From Arthrobacter sp. OAP107 (GTDB lineage Bacteria > Actinomycetota > Actinomycetes > Actinomycetales > Micrococcaceae), in contig NZ_JBEPOK010000001.1 in the NCBI RefSeq assembly GCF_040546765.1, positions 5,146,001 through 5,210,000 on the forward strand: a DNA stretch of 64,000 bases. Direction: 5' to 3'. This document shows, piece after piece, positions 1 to 8,274 of the stretch. Position numbers and translations under genes: made by a program. The notes under the pieces were generated by a model. It made no database searches, was not told the origin of the DNA, and saw only the letters and a program-made list of their open reading frames with translations. Each line of letters begins with the position of its first letter. The stretch's first letter is position 1.

Positions 1-252
1 GTCGGTGACGGTGTCTATTGTCGGCCTGCCGGCTTCGTGCTGACCGCACTAGTGCCTTCTTCTGTGCCGAGGGTTCGCGGTGTGAGCGGTTCACCGGGTA
101 CCCGAAGGTTGCATCAAGACGAGCAATGGGGCACCGCAGAAGTGGATCGGCTGTAGATGTCCCTGATCGGGGATCGGGCTGGCCGCAGGTAGAGTTCCAG
201 CAGGCCCCGCGCACCCTCACCGCGTATTTCCGCCCAGGGTCGGCGGAGGACA

Positions 253-266
253 GTTTCACGTGAAAC
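253..266. other. parS site 1
   Basis: Perfect 14-bp palindrome GTTTCACGTGAAAC, the core of the ParB-binding parS consensus. ParB loads here and spreads to build the partition complex that recruits SMC and is moved by ParA. Confidence 0.92.
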
Positions 267-596
267 ATGCGCATGCGCTCTCCTGGCATTGACCAGTCCC
301 ATGCCTGGACTTTCGAGGGACGCAGACACGGATGGTAGTTGCAGTCCGACAACGGGAGGGTTGAAATGGATCGGCGCGAACTGGCGGTATGTGGGCCCTT
401 CAGTCCCACATAGTCACCACCGCTTTGGCCCTCATTTGCGCATACAGAGGAGGAAAGGTGAGGGGCCTAGGCCAGGAGCACTCCACGCCACCAGAGTTCT
501 GATCATGTAGTTGGTGAAACGGCACGGGAATTTTCCTAGCCAGACGCAAGCGATGCGGCCTACTGCTTTGCATCCCGATCGCACCAAGGCGAGCGG

Positions 597-654
597 AACT
601 GCGGTTCGTCCGTATTGGGAACTTGGGTTCGTCTGTATTGGGAACTGCGGTTCG
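597..654. repeat. 23-bp tandem repeat, about 2.5 copies
   Basis: Two consecutive 23-bp units (597-619 and 620-642) differ at three positions, and the first 12 bases of a third unit follow (643-654). Each unit begins AACT and ends TATTGGG. No coding frame explains it, so it looks like a small non-coding minisatellite. Confidence 0.8.
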
Positions 655-817
655 CCGTGATGAGAAGTCAGTCGGCGTCTGGTCGCTGAGTCCGCAGACC
701 GTCTATGCCGCTGGCCATGTCGCTGGCGGCGGACGCCTAGCACTAACAGTCCCGACGGGCGACGGCGCGCCCGTGATGTGCCTGTGCACCTATAGCCAAT
801 TTCGCTGGTGATAACCC

Positions 818-850
818 GGTGGATAAGCCTGTGGATAAACCTGTGGGTAA
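818..850 (+). other. DnaA-box array A (three boxes, 12-bp period)
   Basis: Three head-to-tail nonamers start at 818 (GGTGGATAA), 830 (TGTGGATAA, the perfect reverse complement of the DnaA box TTATCCACA) and 842 (TGTGGGTAA). They are spaced exactly 12 bp apart. Regular spacing near one helical turn is typical of sites where DnaA forms cooperative filaments. dnaA and dnaN are not in the window, so this may be part of the origin, a titration site or a regulatory element. Confidence 0.75.
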
Positions 851-946
851 AGTTGGGGATATGACAGGGCCCACGGACTCGAGTGTCCTAGTCCGACGAG
901 CCGGTGCCTTTCGAGCACCGCCATTCCGCGTCGAACTGCGCGGCCT

Positions 947-960
947 GTTTCACGTGAAAC
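947..960. other. parS site 2
   Basis: Perfect core palindrome GTTTCACGTGAAAC lying between the two DnaA-box arrays. Confidence 0.92.
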
Positions 961-1172
961 GGCCATTGCCTTTGTCGTCCTGGCTGCGGTACGGGTGCCG
1001 GAAGCGGTTCGGGACATGGCTATCAATCGAAATTGGTGTTTTGCGAGCTGTCTAAACGCAGCGATCCCGGCGAACGCCACGACGGTCACCCTCTGACGTG
1101 CAGCTGCGCAAGCGGGCGGCACGAGTGCCCAGGAAGCCGGCGGCCGTGATTTTGCTCACGGACGCCGCAAGC

Positions 1173-1242
1173 TAATCCACAGGCCCTCTGATCCTGCTGT
1201 GGATAACGCTGTGGATTTGGCTGTGGATAAGACTGTGAATAA
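1173..1242 (+). other. DnaA-box array B (four boxes, 12-bp period, plus one inverted box)
   Basis: Four head-to-tail nonamers start at 1198 (TGTGGATAA), 1210 (TGTGGATTT), 1222 (TGTGGATAA) and 1234 (TGTGAATAA), each 12 bp apart. An inverted near-box, TAATCCACA, lies at 1173-1181. The array begins 380 bp after array A. Two boxes are perfect and the others differ by one or two bases. Confidence 0.78.
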
Positions 1243-1750
1243 TGTCATGGTGAGACTCGATACATCGGCAGGGCACGGGCCTCGAACTTGCCGATTGCCG
1301 GTCATTTTGCGGTCTGCCAGCGCGACTTACGTCAGTCTTCTGAGTCGCCTCGTGAACGTCCGCACGTCCGAAGCTCGGACCGTGGTACCCCCGTGTACGG
1401 CTGCGCGGCCTGCCGGATGTGCAACTAGCAGCGTATCGGGCTCTCTTCTGTCGCTAACGCAGAATGCGTGGTGGGTGGATGCGCGCTCCGCCGACGGCGG
1501 TCCTGCTTGAATACAGATCTTCAGTGACTCCCGCGTCCATGTCAAACAAGCTCTTTGCTGGGTGACTGTTCCACATGCCCGTAGGACCGGTGTAGGCCTG
1601 GTGTTGCGCCGAAGGCTGGACGTGGGCGGCATTGCCGCTTTTCTCTGGTTTGCGGATTGCGTTAACTTCCCGGCGTGATCGCGTGGTGGCTCTCAGTCTG
1701 CGGTCGACGGGCCCTACATTCCCGAGTCCACCGTCCCGTTGGTGCTGACC

Positions 1751-1795
1751 TCCTTTGACCAGCTCTTCTTTGACCAGCTCTTCTTTGACCAGCCA
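1751..1795. repeat. 15-bp tandem repeat, three copies
   Basis: Three adjacent 15-bp units (1751-1765, 1766-1780, 1781-1795) share the core CTTTGACCAGC and differ at one or two positions. It could be read in frame on the minus strand, but the surrounding frame has no other sign of coding. Confidence 0.8.
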
Positions 1796-2431
1796 ATTGC
1801 TCTGCTCGGATGCTCGCCCCGGGGTGGTGAATTCTGATGGCAGAGTGGCGCGTCCTCGGGACCGCAGGGGTTCTGTGCATGCTGGCAGGCACGCTACTTC
1901 TCGCCTGGCTCTAAGCGTGTCGAGCCCGATGCAGGCCATCCGCTTGCGTAGTGCCTTCTGCTGGCGGGGCGATGGTACGCGGGGCCCGTTGGCCAGCACA
2001 CAGATGCCCTGGCCTAATGGGGCTCTTGGACTGCAGTAGTCCATGTTGCACTTGTCTCTGGCAGGCTAGTTCTAGGGAACGGGAGGGCTGCTCCGCGCTG
2101 GGGATTCTGCGCCACCGCCCGGCGGTTTGAGTTGTTCTTACGGTGCGTACGACTTAGCGCTTCGGCAAAGGAAGGAGCGACGTCTCAGGGTCGGCGGTCC
2201 GAGTGGGCAGCTTCAGGCGCTGCCCTCGCCGCGCTTGGGCCATCCAGGTAGATCCACTTACTCCCGGCAGGCTATAGACCTCTGCCGCTTCTTGGCCAAG
2301 CATTCCTGGGCGGCGGTCCGCCCGGGCCGTGCCCCACCCTTCGTCGGGCAGGGTACTGACTACTGGCACGAAGTGGTAGGGCTCCTCGATCTGTCGTGGC
2401 ACGGTTTGTGAATTGCCCGCTTGGCCGGCCG

Positions 2432-2445
2432 GTTTCACGTGAAAC
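2432..2445. other. parS site 3
   Basis: Perfect core palindrome GTTTCACGTGAAAC. Confidence 0.92.
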
Positions 2446-2800
2446 GATGAGCGCTAGTCGAGTTGGATTGGTCCTTGGGTGTCGGTCTTCCGTTCGATTC
2501 ACGACTTGATACTGGGTCACACCCACACATGTTCCGAGTTCTTGCTTCGTTGCCGCTGATTGAGGTTGTTCGGCTGGAGTGATGCAAGTGTCGTTTCCCG
2601 CCCTTCAAATCTGTCACTGAGTGAGACGGGCCGACAACAACTTCATTTGACGTGGACTTCGAAACCCGGCGGAGTGTAGATGCAGGAAATTGGCCGAGTG
2701 CCACTGAATTTTACTCTTGGGCGGATGGCACCAACTGCCAAAATTCCCGCCTACTGCAGATAGCGCCCACAACGCGGACCGGCCGATGTAAGGGGTCAAT

Positions 2801-2814
2801 GTTTCACGTGAAAC
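2801..2814. other. parS site 4
   Basis: Perfect core palindrome GTTTCACGTGAAAC, only 55 bp (start to start) from the variant site 5. Confidence 0.92.
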
Positions 2815-2855
2815 GACAGCAGTACGCCTCTCTATAGAAGTCGGGACTGCTCTTC

Positions 2856-2869
2856 GTTTCAAGTGAAAC
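2856..2869. other. parS site 5 (one-base variant)
   Basis: GTTTCAAGTGAAAC differs from the parS core by a single C-to-A change at the centre and keeps both half-sites. ParB binding may be weaker here than at the perfect copies. Confidence 0.7.
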
Positions 2870-3797
2870 GGCGTCCGGTAGATGCCGATGGAAGGTGGTG
2901 TGGTTGGCCGTTGCCCCGTGGCTGCTGGTGTGTAGGCGTACTGATGTGGGGACCGGACCGCATCGGGCGCAGGCACGTTCAACAGGGAAAACTGCATTAG
3001 GAACTGTACCGGCCACCCGTCCAGGAGGACGAACGTTCGCGTGGGGAAGCAGCAGGCGGGTTTTCCGAGGACACCGGGGCCACTCGAGATCCCTAAGGCA
3101 ACGTGGTCAGTTGCAAAGGTTTGCTGGGACCCCCTTCACCGCTCCCCTGTGAATGGAGCCGTGAATCTTGAAACTGATTCGTACAGGCCCTGATGTGGGC
3201 GACCGTGAAGGTTTCGATGACCGGAATGTGTCCTGTGTCGCGCACTCGCCCGCCGCTGGGCCGACTCGATGATTTGCCGAGCTTTCCGGACGCCACGTGT
3301 GCACAGCAGAAAGGGCTCACGTTAGCCGATGCCCAGGCATGCCAAAGCTGATGGACTGAATGTCGATGTGGCCCAAACCATGTGATTTTGCCCGAAATAG
3401 AGTCTGATCAATGGTCGGGCATCGCTCATCAGGACCGATTAGGTCTTGCGTCGGAAGATGGGGGCGCAAAGGTGCCGCTGCAAATATCCAGCTAGGTGGT
3501 CGCGCCTCAGCATCAATACTGTACAAGACTTGCTTGGTTTTCTGGCGAGTAGTTGCGGGATTGTGCATGAGCCCATACGCCCTGTGCGCTCTTATCTAGC
3601 AGATTCAGTTGAATTACCGGTAAGAAGGCCAGGCACCCCGCATGATGGAACAGTCATCTGCGCCTGTTTGGATTGCGCCGTAGGCCGCCGCAAGGGTTGC
3701 GCAAAGAGACGGTGGCCAGTTCAGCTCCGGTGCACGTCTCTCAGGTGAGGAAACTGCCGGCGTCGCCAAGTTCCGCGACGAAGGGGCGAATAACAAT

Positions 3798-3811
3798 GTT
3801 TCACGTGAAAC
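3798..3811. other. parS site 6
   Basis: Perfect core palindrome GTTTCACGTGAAAC, with the preceding T of the 16-bp consensus also present. Confidence 0.92.
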
Positions 3812-4372
3812 CCCATCGCGCGATGGTTCTACTCCGGTACGATCGGAACGTCCGAGGGCATCTATGGCCTCGATCCTGATCCGGCAGCAGCCGAACGCGC
3901 CGCGACATGGGGTGGACAGAATTGCATCGCATGGAAGGGCGTCGCTCCAAGCGACGGGCGGACAGCCAACCGGGCGAGCGGCGTTACAGTGGCCGTACGA
4001 GAACTCGGATGACCGGGCCATAGTCTCCCCCAACCGATTCGCGGCGCGCCAGACAACACTTGGAGCCGGCGAGAACGAACTGCTGCGGAAACTAATGAGC
4101 TCCAGGGTTTCTGGGGAAAGGAGGGGGGAAGTCGCACGCTAACCGCGGATCCTCAATCCGATACGCTTTCCAATGGCAAAAGGCAGCGCGCTCCAGGGGA
4201 TGATCAATCCCCCACGGATCCGCCTACCCTCAATGCAAAGCCGGCAATTCGGAGGCGCGGGTCGGTCGGACGACGGCGAAGGAGAATAGACTTCGTCAGA
4301 CGCTTTCACCAGGGATGGAGCGGCTGCAGCTGCAGCAACAAAGTTGCGGCTCGGATCTCCATCGCATCCTTC

Positions 4373-4386
4373 GTTTCACGTGAAAC
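4373..4386. other. parS site 7
   Basis: Perfect core palindrome GTTTCACGTGAAAC followed by A, as in the 16-bp consensus. A lone half-site GTTTCACG lies about 130 bp further on. Confidence 0.92.
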
Positions 4387-4697
4387 ATCATGAGCCTCAC
4401 CCCAAAGCGGCCCAAGTCAGAAGTAGAGGCTGCGGGAACCGTTTGCAGATCATTACCGAGCGGTGCCGGCGTAAATTGAAACCGCCGGGCAAGACGAGCT
4501 GGAGTTTCACGGTGTTGTCCAGCCAACAGAGCGCTTCTGCGGCAGTCAGTGTAACTGACGGGATCTGGACGCTAAAGCACGAAGAATGAAACCGACTGCG
4601 CGCTATCTTCCGAGAAGGGCAATTGCTGACCAGGTGTCAGCCTAGAATGCTGCCAAGGACGGGGCCGAATAGGGCTGCATCATGAGGGAAAGAAATA

Positions 4698-4737
4698 AGA
4701 GGTGGCCACCACTCCCCTTGGAGTGATGGCCACCTCT
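4698..4737 (-). terminator. terminator of the trxB-trxA operon
   Basis: An 18-bp stem (4698-4715 with 4720-4737, one mismatch) closes on a 4-nt loop. On the minus strand it is followed by TTATTTCTTT, the U-rich tail of an intrinsic terminator, about 70 bp after the trxA stop. Confidence 0.88.
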
Positions 4738-4805
4738 GTGTGCCTGGTGCCGGCGCTCCCTGTCACGGTTACCGTGCAGGCATGGACCCGGCAGGACCGC
4801 TACTG

Positions 4806-5132
4806 CTAGGACAGGACGTCCGCGAATTCCTTCTCAAAGAACTGCTTCGGCTTGGCACCGATGACAGTGCTCTTCACTTCGCCGCCCTGGAACAGGTACA
4901 CGGCAGGAATGGAGGTGATGCCGTACTCAGCGGCGATAGCCGGGTTGTCGTCGACATTCACCTTGACGACGTTGACCTTCTCGCCGTACTCCACCGAGAT
5001 CTCATCCAGGATGGGACCGAGCTTCCGGCACGGACCACACCATTCGGCCCAGAAATCAACGATTACCGGCTTGTCAGCGGCGAGTACGTCAGTGCTGAAG
5101 CTTGCGTCAGTTACATCTTTTGCGTTGCTCAT
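4806..5132 (-). CDS. trxA: thioredoxin
   Basis: Cytosolic dithiol oxidoreductase of 108 residues, the usual length for the family. It reduces disulfides in ribonucleotide reductase, peroxiredoxins and other targets, and is itself reduced by TrxB. The active site WCGPC is at residues 31-35 and the cis-proline of the fold is in TSIPAV near residue 76. It lies 38 bp downstream of trxB on the same strand and is followed by a strong terminator, so the two form an operon. The upstream purine run GAGAGA serves as a modest ribosome binding site. Confidence 0.97.
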   Translation of the reverse strand: MSNAKDVTDASFSTDVLAADKPVIVDFWAEWCGPCRKLGPILDEISVEYGEKVNVVKVNVDDNPAIAAEYGITSIPAVYLFQGGEVKSTVIGAKPKQFFEKEFADVLS

Positions 5133-5170
5133 AACCCTTGTCTCTCTCTTCGAATGATTTTCCGCGCCGG

Positions 5171-6127
5171 TCAGGCGTGAAGGTCTGCGAGGTAATGCTC
5201 GACGTCGATCGCTGCGACGCAGCCGGAGCCGGATGCAGTAATGGCCTGGCGGTAGGTCGGGTCCACGACGTCGCCGGCGGCGAAGACGCCCTTGACGCTG
5301 GTCCGCGAGCTGCGGCCGTCGACGGCGATGGTCCCGGCGTCCGTGATCTCGAGGCTGTCCTTGATGAGCTCCGTGCGCGGATCGTTGCCGATGGCCACGA
5401 ATACGCCGGTCACGGCCAGTTCGGACTCGGTCCCGTCAACCAGGTTCTTCAGCTTCAGGCCGGTGACCTTGTCTTCACCCAGGACGTCCTCGACGGCGGT
5501 GTTCCAGACGAAGTTGATTTTCTCGTGGGCCTGCGCGCGGTCGCCCATGATCTTGGAGGCCTTCAGCGTGTCGCGGCGGTGCACCACGGTCACGGACTTC
5601 GCGAACTTGGTGAGGAAGAGTGCTTCTTCCATGGCCGAGTCACCGCCACCGATCACTGCAATGTCCTGGTCCTTGAAGAAGAAACCATCGCAGGTTGCAC
5701 ACCAGCTAACACCGTGGCCGGAGAGCCGCTTTTCGTTAGCCAGGCCGAGCTCGCGGTATGCCGAACCAGTGGACAGAATGATGGCGCGGGCGCGGAAGGT
5801 CTCCCCCGTTGCGATGGTGACAGTCTTGATGTCGCCCCCGAGTTCCAGGGCGGTGACGTCCTCGAACTGGATATCAGTGCCGAAGCGGGCAGCCTGCTTT
5901 TCAAAGTTCTCCATGAGGTCCGGCCCCATGATGCCCTCCGGGAAGCCCGGGTAGTTTTCGACGTCGGTGGTGTTCATGAGCTCACCGCCCGCGGTTACGG
6001 AGCCGGCCAGCAGCAGCGGCTTCAGGTTGGCGCGGGCCGTGTAGACGGCGGCCGTGTAGCCTGCGGGGCCGGAGCCGACGATGATGACATCACGTACTTC
6101 TGACGTGCTGTTTTCTGCGGTGCTCAC
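5171..6127 (-). CDS. trxB: thioredoxin reductase
   Basis: NADPH-dependent flavoprotein (318 residues from the chosen start) that reduces thioredoxin. Visible motifs are the FAD-binding GSGPAG near residue 18, the redox pair CATC at 143-146, the NADPH-binding GGGDSA near 160 and the C-terminal FAD motif AAGDV. The GTG at 6127 is chosen because the conserved N-terminus begins just after it and GGAAGAGG lies upstream; the open frame reaches 6394, but that extension resembles no TrxB. It is the first gene of the trxB-trxA operon, behind a SigR-like promoter. Confidence 0.95.
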   Translation of the reverse strand: MSTAENSTSEVRDVIIVGSGPAGYTAAVYTARANLKPLLLAGSVTAGGELMNTTDVENYPGFPEGIMGPDLMENFEKQAARFGTDIQFEDVTALELGGDIKTVTIATGETFRARAIILSTGSAYRELGLANEKRLSGHGVSWCATCDGFFFKDQDIAVIGGGDSAMEEALFLTKFAKSVTVVHRRDTLKASKIMGDRAQAHEKINFVWNTAVEDVLGEDKVTGLKLKNLVDGTESELAVTGVFVAIGNDPRTELIKDSLEITDAGTIAVDGRSSRTSVKGVFAAGDVVDPTYRQAITASGSGCVAAIDVEHYLADLHA

Positions 6128-6185
6128 TGAACGGTGAACCTCTTCCTTTGTCGATGCGCCAGCCTTCCGGCCAGCCACAGGGCAC

Positions 6186-6211
6186 AACTGATTGGCAGTG
6201 TGGAATATTCC
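6186..6211 (-). promoter_or_regulatory. SigR-type promoter of trxBA
   Basis: On the minus strand GGAAT (6211-6207) and GTT (6188-6186) are separated by exactly 18 nt. This matches the GGGAAT-N18-GTT consensus of the disulfide-stress sigma factor SigR, which is known to drive trxBA in Streptomyces. The -10 GTT is about 60 nt upstream of the trxB start. A 12-bp palindrome TGGAATATTCCA covers the -35 element. Confidence 0.65.
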
Positions 6212-6353
6212 AAACGTGTTCGGAGGCAGACGGGAACGCCCGTGCCTGCATGGAACCACCGCCACGGGACTTTCCACAAGGGTACCGCCTTCGGCAGCCC
6301 AGGGCATGCCGGTTACGCCCGGAAGGGGCGTGACTGCCGGACGGCAGGTTCGC

Positions 6354-8102
6354 CTACTGGACCTTGATCTCCGCGAGCCGAAGGCCGTAGCCAAAGCGGG
6401 TCTTCGGGGCTGCGAGCTTGGGCAGGTTCTTGATCGAGATGATCACGTACTGGGCGGTCACCGGTTCGGCCAACGGCATGGTGAGATCAGGCGAGGTGAA
6501 GCTGTTGGTGCCCACCTGCTTTGCACCGTCCAACGACGGGCGGTCATTGGTGTAGACCGTAATGCTTCCGCCCGAGGCACCCAACTGGTTCAGGGTGATC
6601 GAGGAGACCTGGGAAGGGCTCTTGAGCTTGACCACCAGCGGGACACCGTCGGGAGCCAGGCCGCCCCAGTCCTCGGTGGCGAACTCCATGTCAGACCAGT
6701 AGCTGGCCGCGTTTCCATCGAACGCCTTGCCGAGGTCGTCGTCATACGTCGCGGCAAAATCAAAGTTGCCCTGGCGCGTGATCCCCTCGATCGCCGGCGG
6801 CCCGGCGGCGGGAGCGGTGCTCTTGGTCGGCGTTCCGGTGCTCGGCTGGGCAGCGGCTGACGGCGGTGCGGTGGCTCCGGGGGTCGCTTCCGTTTGCGGT
6901 GCACTCTTGAAGAGGCTGCCGAGGTTGGTCACGGCGAAGATGAGTCCGACGATCAGGACGGCCGCCAAAAGGCCACCGACAAGCCACCGCATGGAACGCG
7001 GTTCCTTCTGGGGCTCGTCGTCTTCATCGTCGTAATAATCGGCAGCGGGAGCGGCGCCGGTGCGGGCGACGGCAGGGAAGCTGCCTGCACGGCGGTCCCG
7101 CTCGTGCGCGTCGCTGCCCTCGTCGTCGTACTCGTCTTCGGGGATGTAGTCATAGTCGTTCTCGGACCACAGGGACACTTTCGACGCGTTGTGGCCGTCA
7201 CCGGAAGCCGCGGCAGCTCCGGCGGCCGCTGTACCAGCGCCGGCGGCGCCGCGTGCGGCGTTTCCGGAGCGGCCTGTGTCGCGGTGCAGCAGTGCCTGCT
7301 CGACGTTGTCGTGCGGGGCGGATCCCTGTACCGCGTCCTGCTCGTAGGGCTTACCCGGCTGAACCTGCTGCGGCGCAGTGGTTTCCGGGACGTTCTGCCT
7401 GTTTCCCCGCGAACCAGCAGCACCGGCAGCGGCACCAGCCGCCGCACCGGCGGCTGGACCAGCGGCGGGGCGGGCGGACGGGAGCGGCGGCACGACGGGA
7501 GCCTTCCGCACCGGCGCCGTGGGTGCCTGCGCAGGTGCAGGGGAGCCGGAATCCGCAACCGCGTGGGCTGATGCCCCGTGGCCGGACCGGCTGGCGGCAG
7601 GGCTTGGCGCGGTGGCAGGGTCCTGGCCGGCTGGCCGGGACTGGCCTCCGCTGTACTCCTGGTCACCGTTGTAGTTGATATAGCCGGCTTCGACCTCGTC
7701 GTCTTCGTCGTAAGTCTCGGGTTCGTGGGAGCGCGCCTGGCCGAAGATCTCGCTGCCCAGGGTGTCGGTGAAGAACGGCTCCACGTAGGGCGGGTTGGAC
7801 GCCACCACAAGGTCCAGCAGGTCCGCGGCGGAGGTGTGATTGGTGATCAGGTATGTCGTTGCGTCACTGACTCCAAGGTCCAGGATCTGCACGTTCCCGG
7901 GGCGCTCCCCCGTGGCCACCTCGCGGGCGCTCTGGGCCACCTGGTCGGCGTTGTACGGGCCGGCCACGAGAATGCTGACCGGACGGTTCAGCACCTGGTC
8001 CACACCGTCCAGCACCAGATCCTGGTCATGCGAACTCAGCACTGTGGCCGTGACCTTGTAGCGGCCGCCAAGTACTGATCCGACATCGATCGGGTGGGAC
8101 AC
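6354..8102 (-). CDS. membrane-anchored pseudokinase-like protein (MurJ partner)
   Basis: Protein of 582 residues. Residues 1-100 resemble the N-lobe of a Ser/Thr kinase (GGRYKV start, PVSILVAG strand) but show no catalytic HRD or DFG motif. A long acidic, Ala/Pro/Gly-rich linker follows to about 370, then one membrane helix (about 372-392) and an extracytoplasmic domain from about 440 with the look of a discoidin-type beta sandwich. In mycobacteria the same parts are fused to the C-terminus of MurJ (MviN), where the pseudokinase recruits FhaA. Here it is a separate gene 172 bp downstream of murJ. The GTG start follows AGGAGG at good spacing. Confidence 0.8.
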   Translation of the reverse strand: MSHPIDVGSVLGGRYKVTATVLSSHDQDLVLDGVDQVLNRPVSILVAGPYNADQVAQSAREVATGERPGNVQILDLGVSDATTYLITNHTSAADLLDLVVASNPPYVEPFFTDTLGSEIFGQARSHEPETYDEDDEVEAGYINYNGDQEYSGGQSRPAGQDPATAPSPAASRSGHGASAHAVADSGSPAPAQAPTAPVRKAPVVPPLPSARPAAGPAAGAAAGAAAGAAGSRGNRQNVPETTAPQQVQPGKPYEQDAVQGSAPHDNVEQALLHRDTGRSGNAARGAAGAGTAAAGAAAASGDGHNASKVSLWSENDYDYIPEDEYDDEGSDAHERDRRAGSFPAVARTGAAPAADYYDDEDDEPQKEPRSMRWLVGGLLAAVLIVGLIFAVTNLGSLFKSAPQTEATPGATAPPSAAAQPSTGTPTKSTAPAAGPPAIEGITRQGNFDFAATYDDDLGKAFDGNAASYWSDMEFATEDWGGLAPDGVPLVVKLKSPSQVSSITLNQLGASGGSITVYTNDRPSLDGAKQVGTNSFTSPDLTMPLAEPVTAQYVIISIKNLPKLAAPKTRFGYGLRLAEIKVQ

Positions 8103-8274
8103 GTGTTCCTCCTAGCCTGTCCGGGAATTGCTTCTGGCCCTGGCGATGCATCGCCCGTGAAGGCCTCCGGCGCACCGGCGGACCCCTTGGTCTGCAACTA
8201 CCCTTGTTCCCCTCGATCCTAGCCGATGCTGTGCAACGGCCGCGGAAGACGGGGCTGGCAGACGCCCGCCAGTG

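Larger units (their letters stand above)
1..4697. other. gene-free parS/DnaA-box region near the origin
   Basis: No open frame in this 4.7 kb combines a ribosome binding site, high-GC third codon positions and a recognisable protein family. Frames are short, overlap on both strands and often run straight through parS palindromes. The sequence is visibly richer in A+T than the flanking genes. What it does contain is seven parS sites, two 12-bp-period DnaA-box arrays and two short tandem repeats, listed separately. The likely role is a centromere-like segregation region beside the origin. parB would be expected just left of the window, but that gene is not visible here. Confidence 0.7.

Noticed and set aside
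514..521. Additional parS half-sites (near 514 and 4504)
   Set aside because: Only one arm matches; the palindrome needed for ParB loading is missing.
597..654. Tandem 23-bp repeats as a CRISPR array
   Set aside because: Units are directly adjacent with no unique spacers, and no cas genes occur in the window.
818..1242. Calling this the chromosomal origin oriC
   Set aside because: dnaA and dnaN are not in the window, and oriC in related actinobacteria is normally next to dnaA; the arrays alone do not prove initiation here.
1..4697. Many open frames of 60-200 codons on both strands
   Set aside because: They overlap each other on opposite strands, lack ribosome binding sites and third-position G/C bias, resemble no family, and several pass through parS palindromes.
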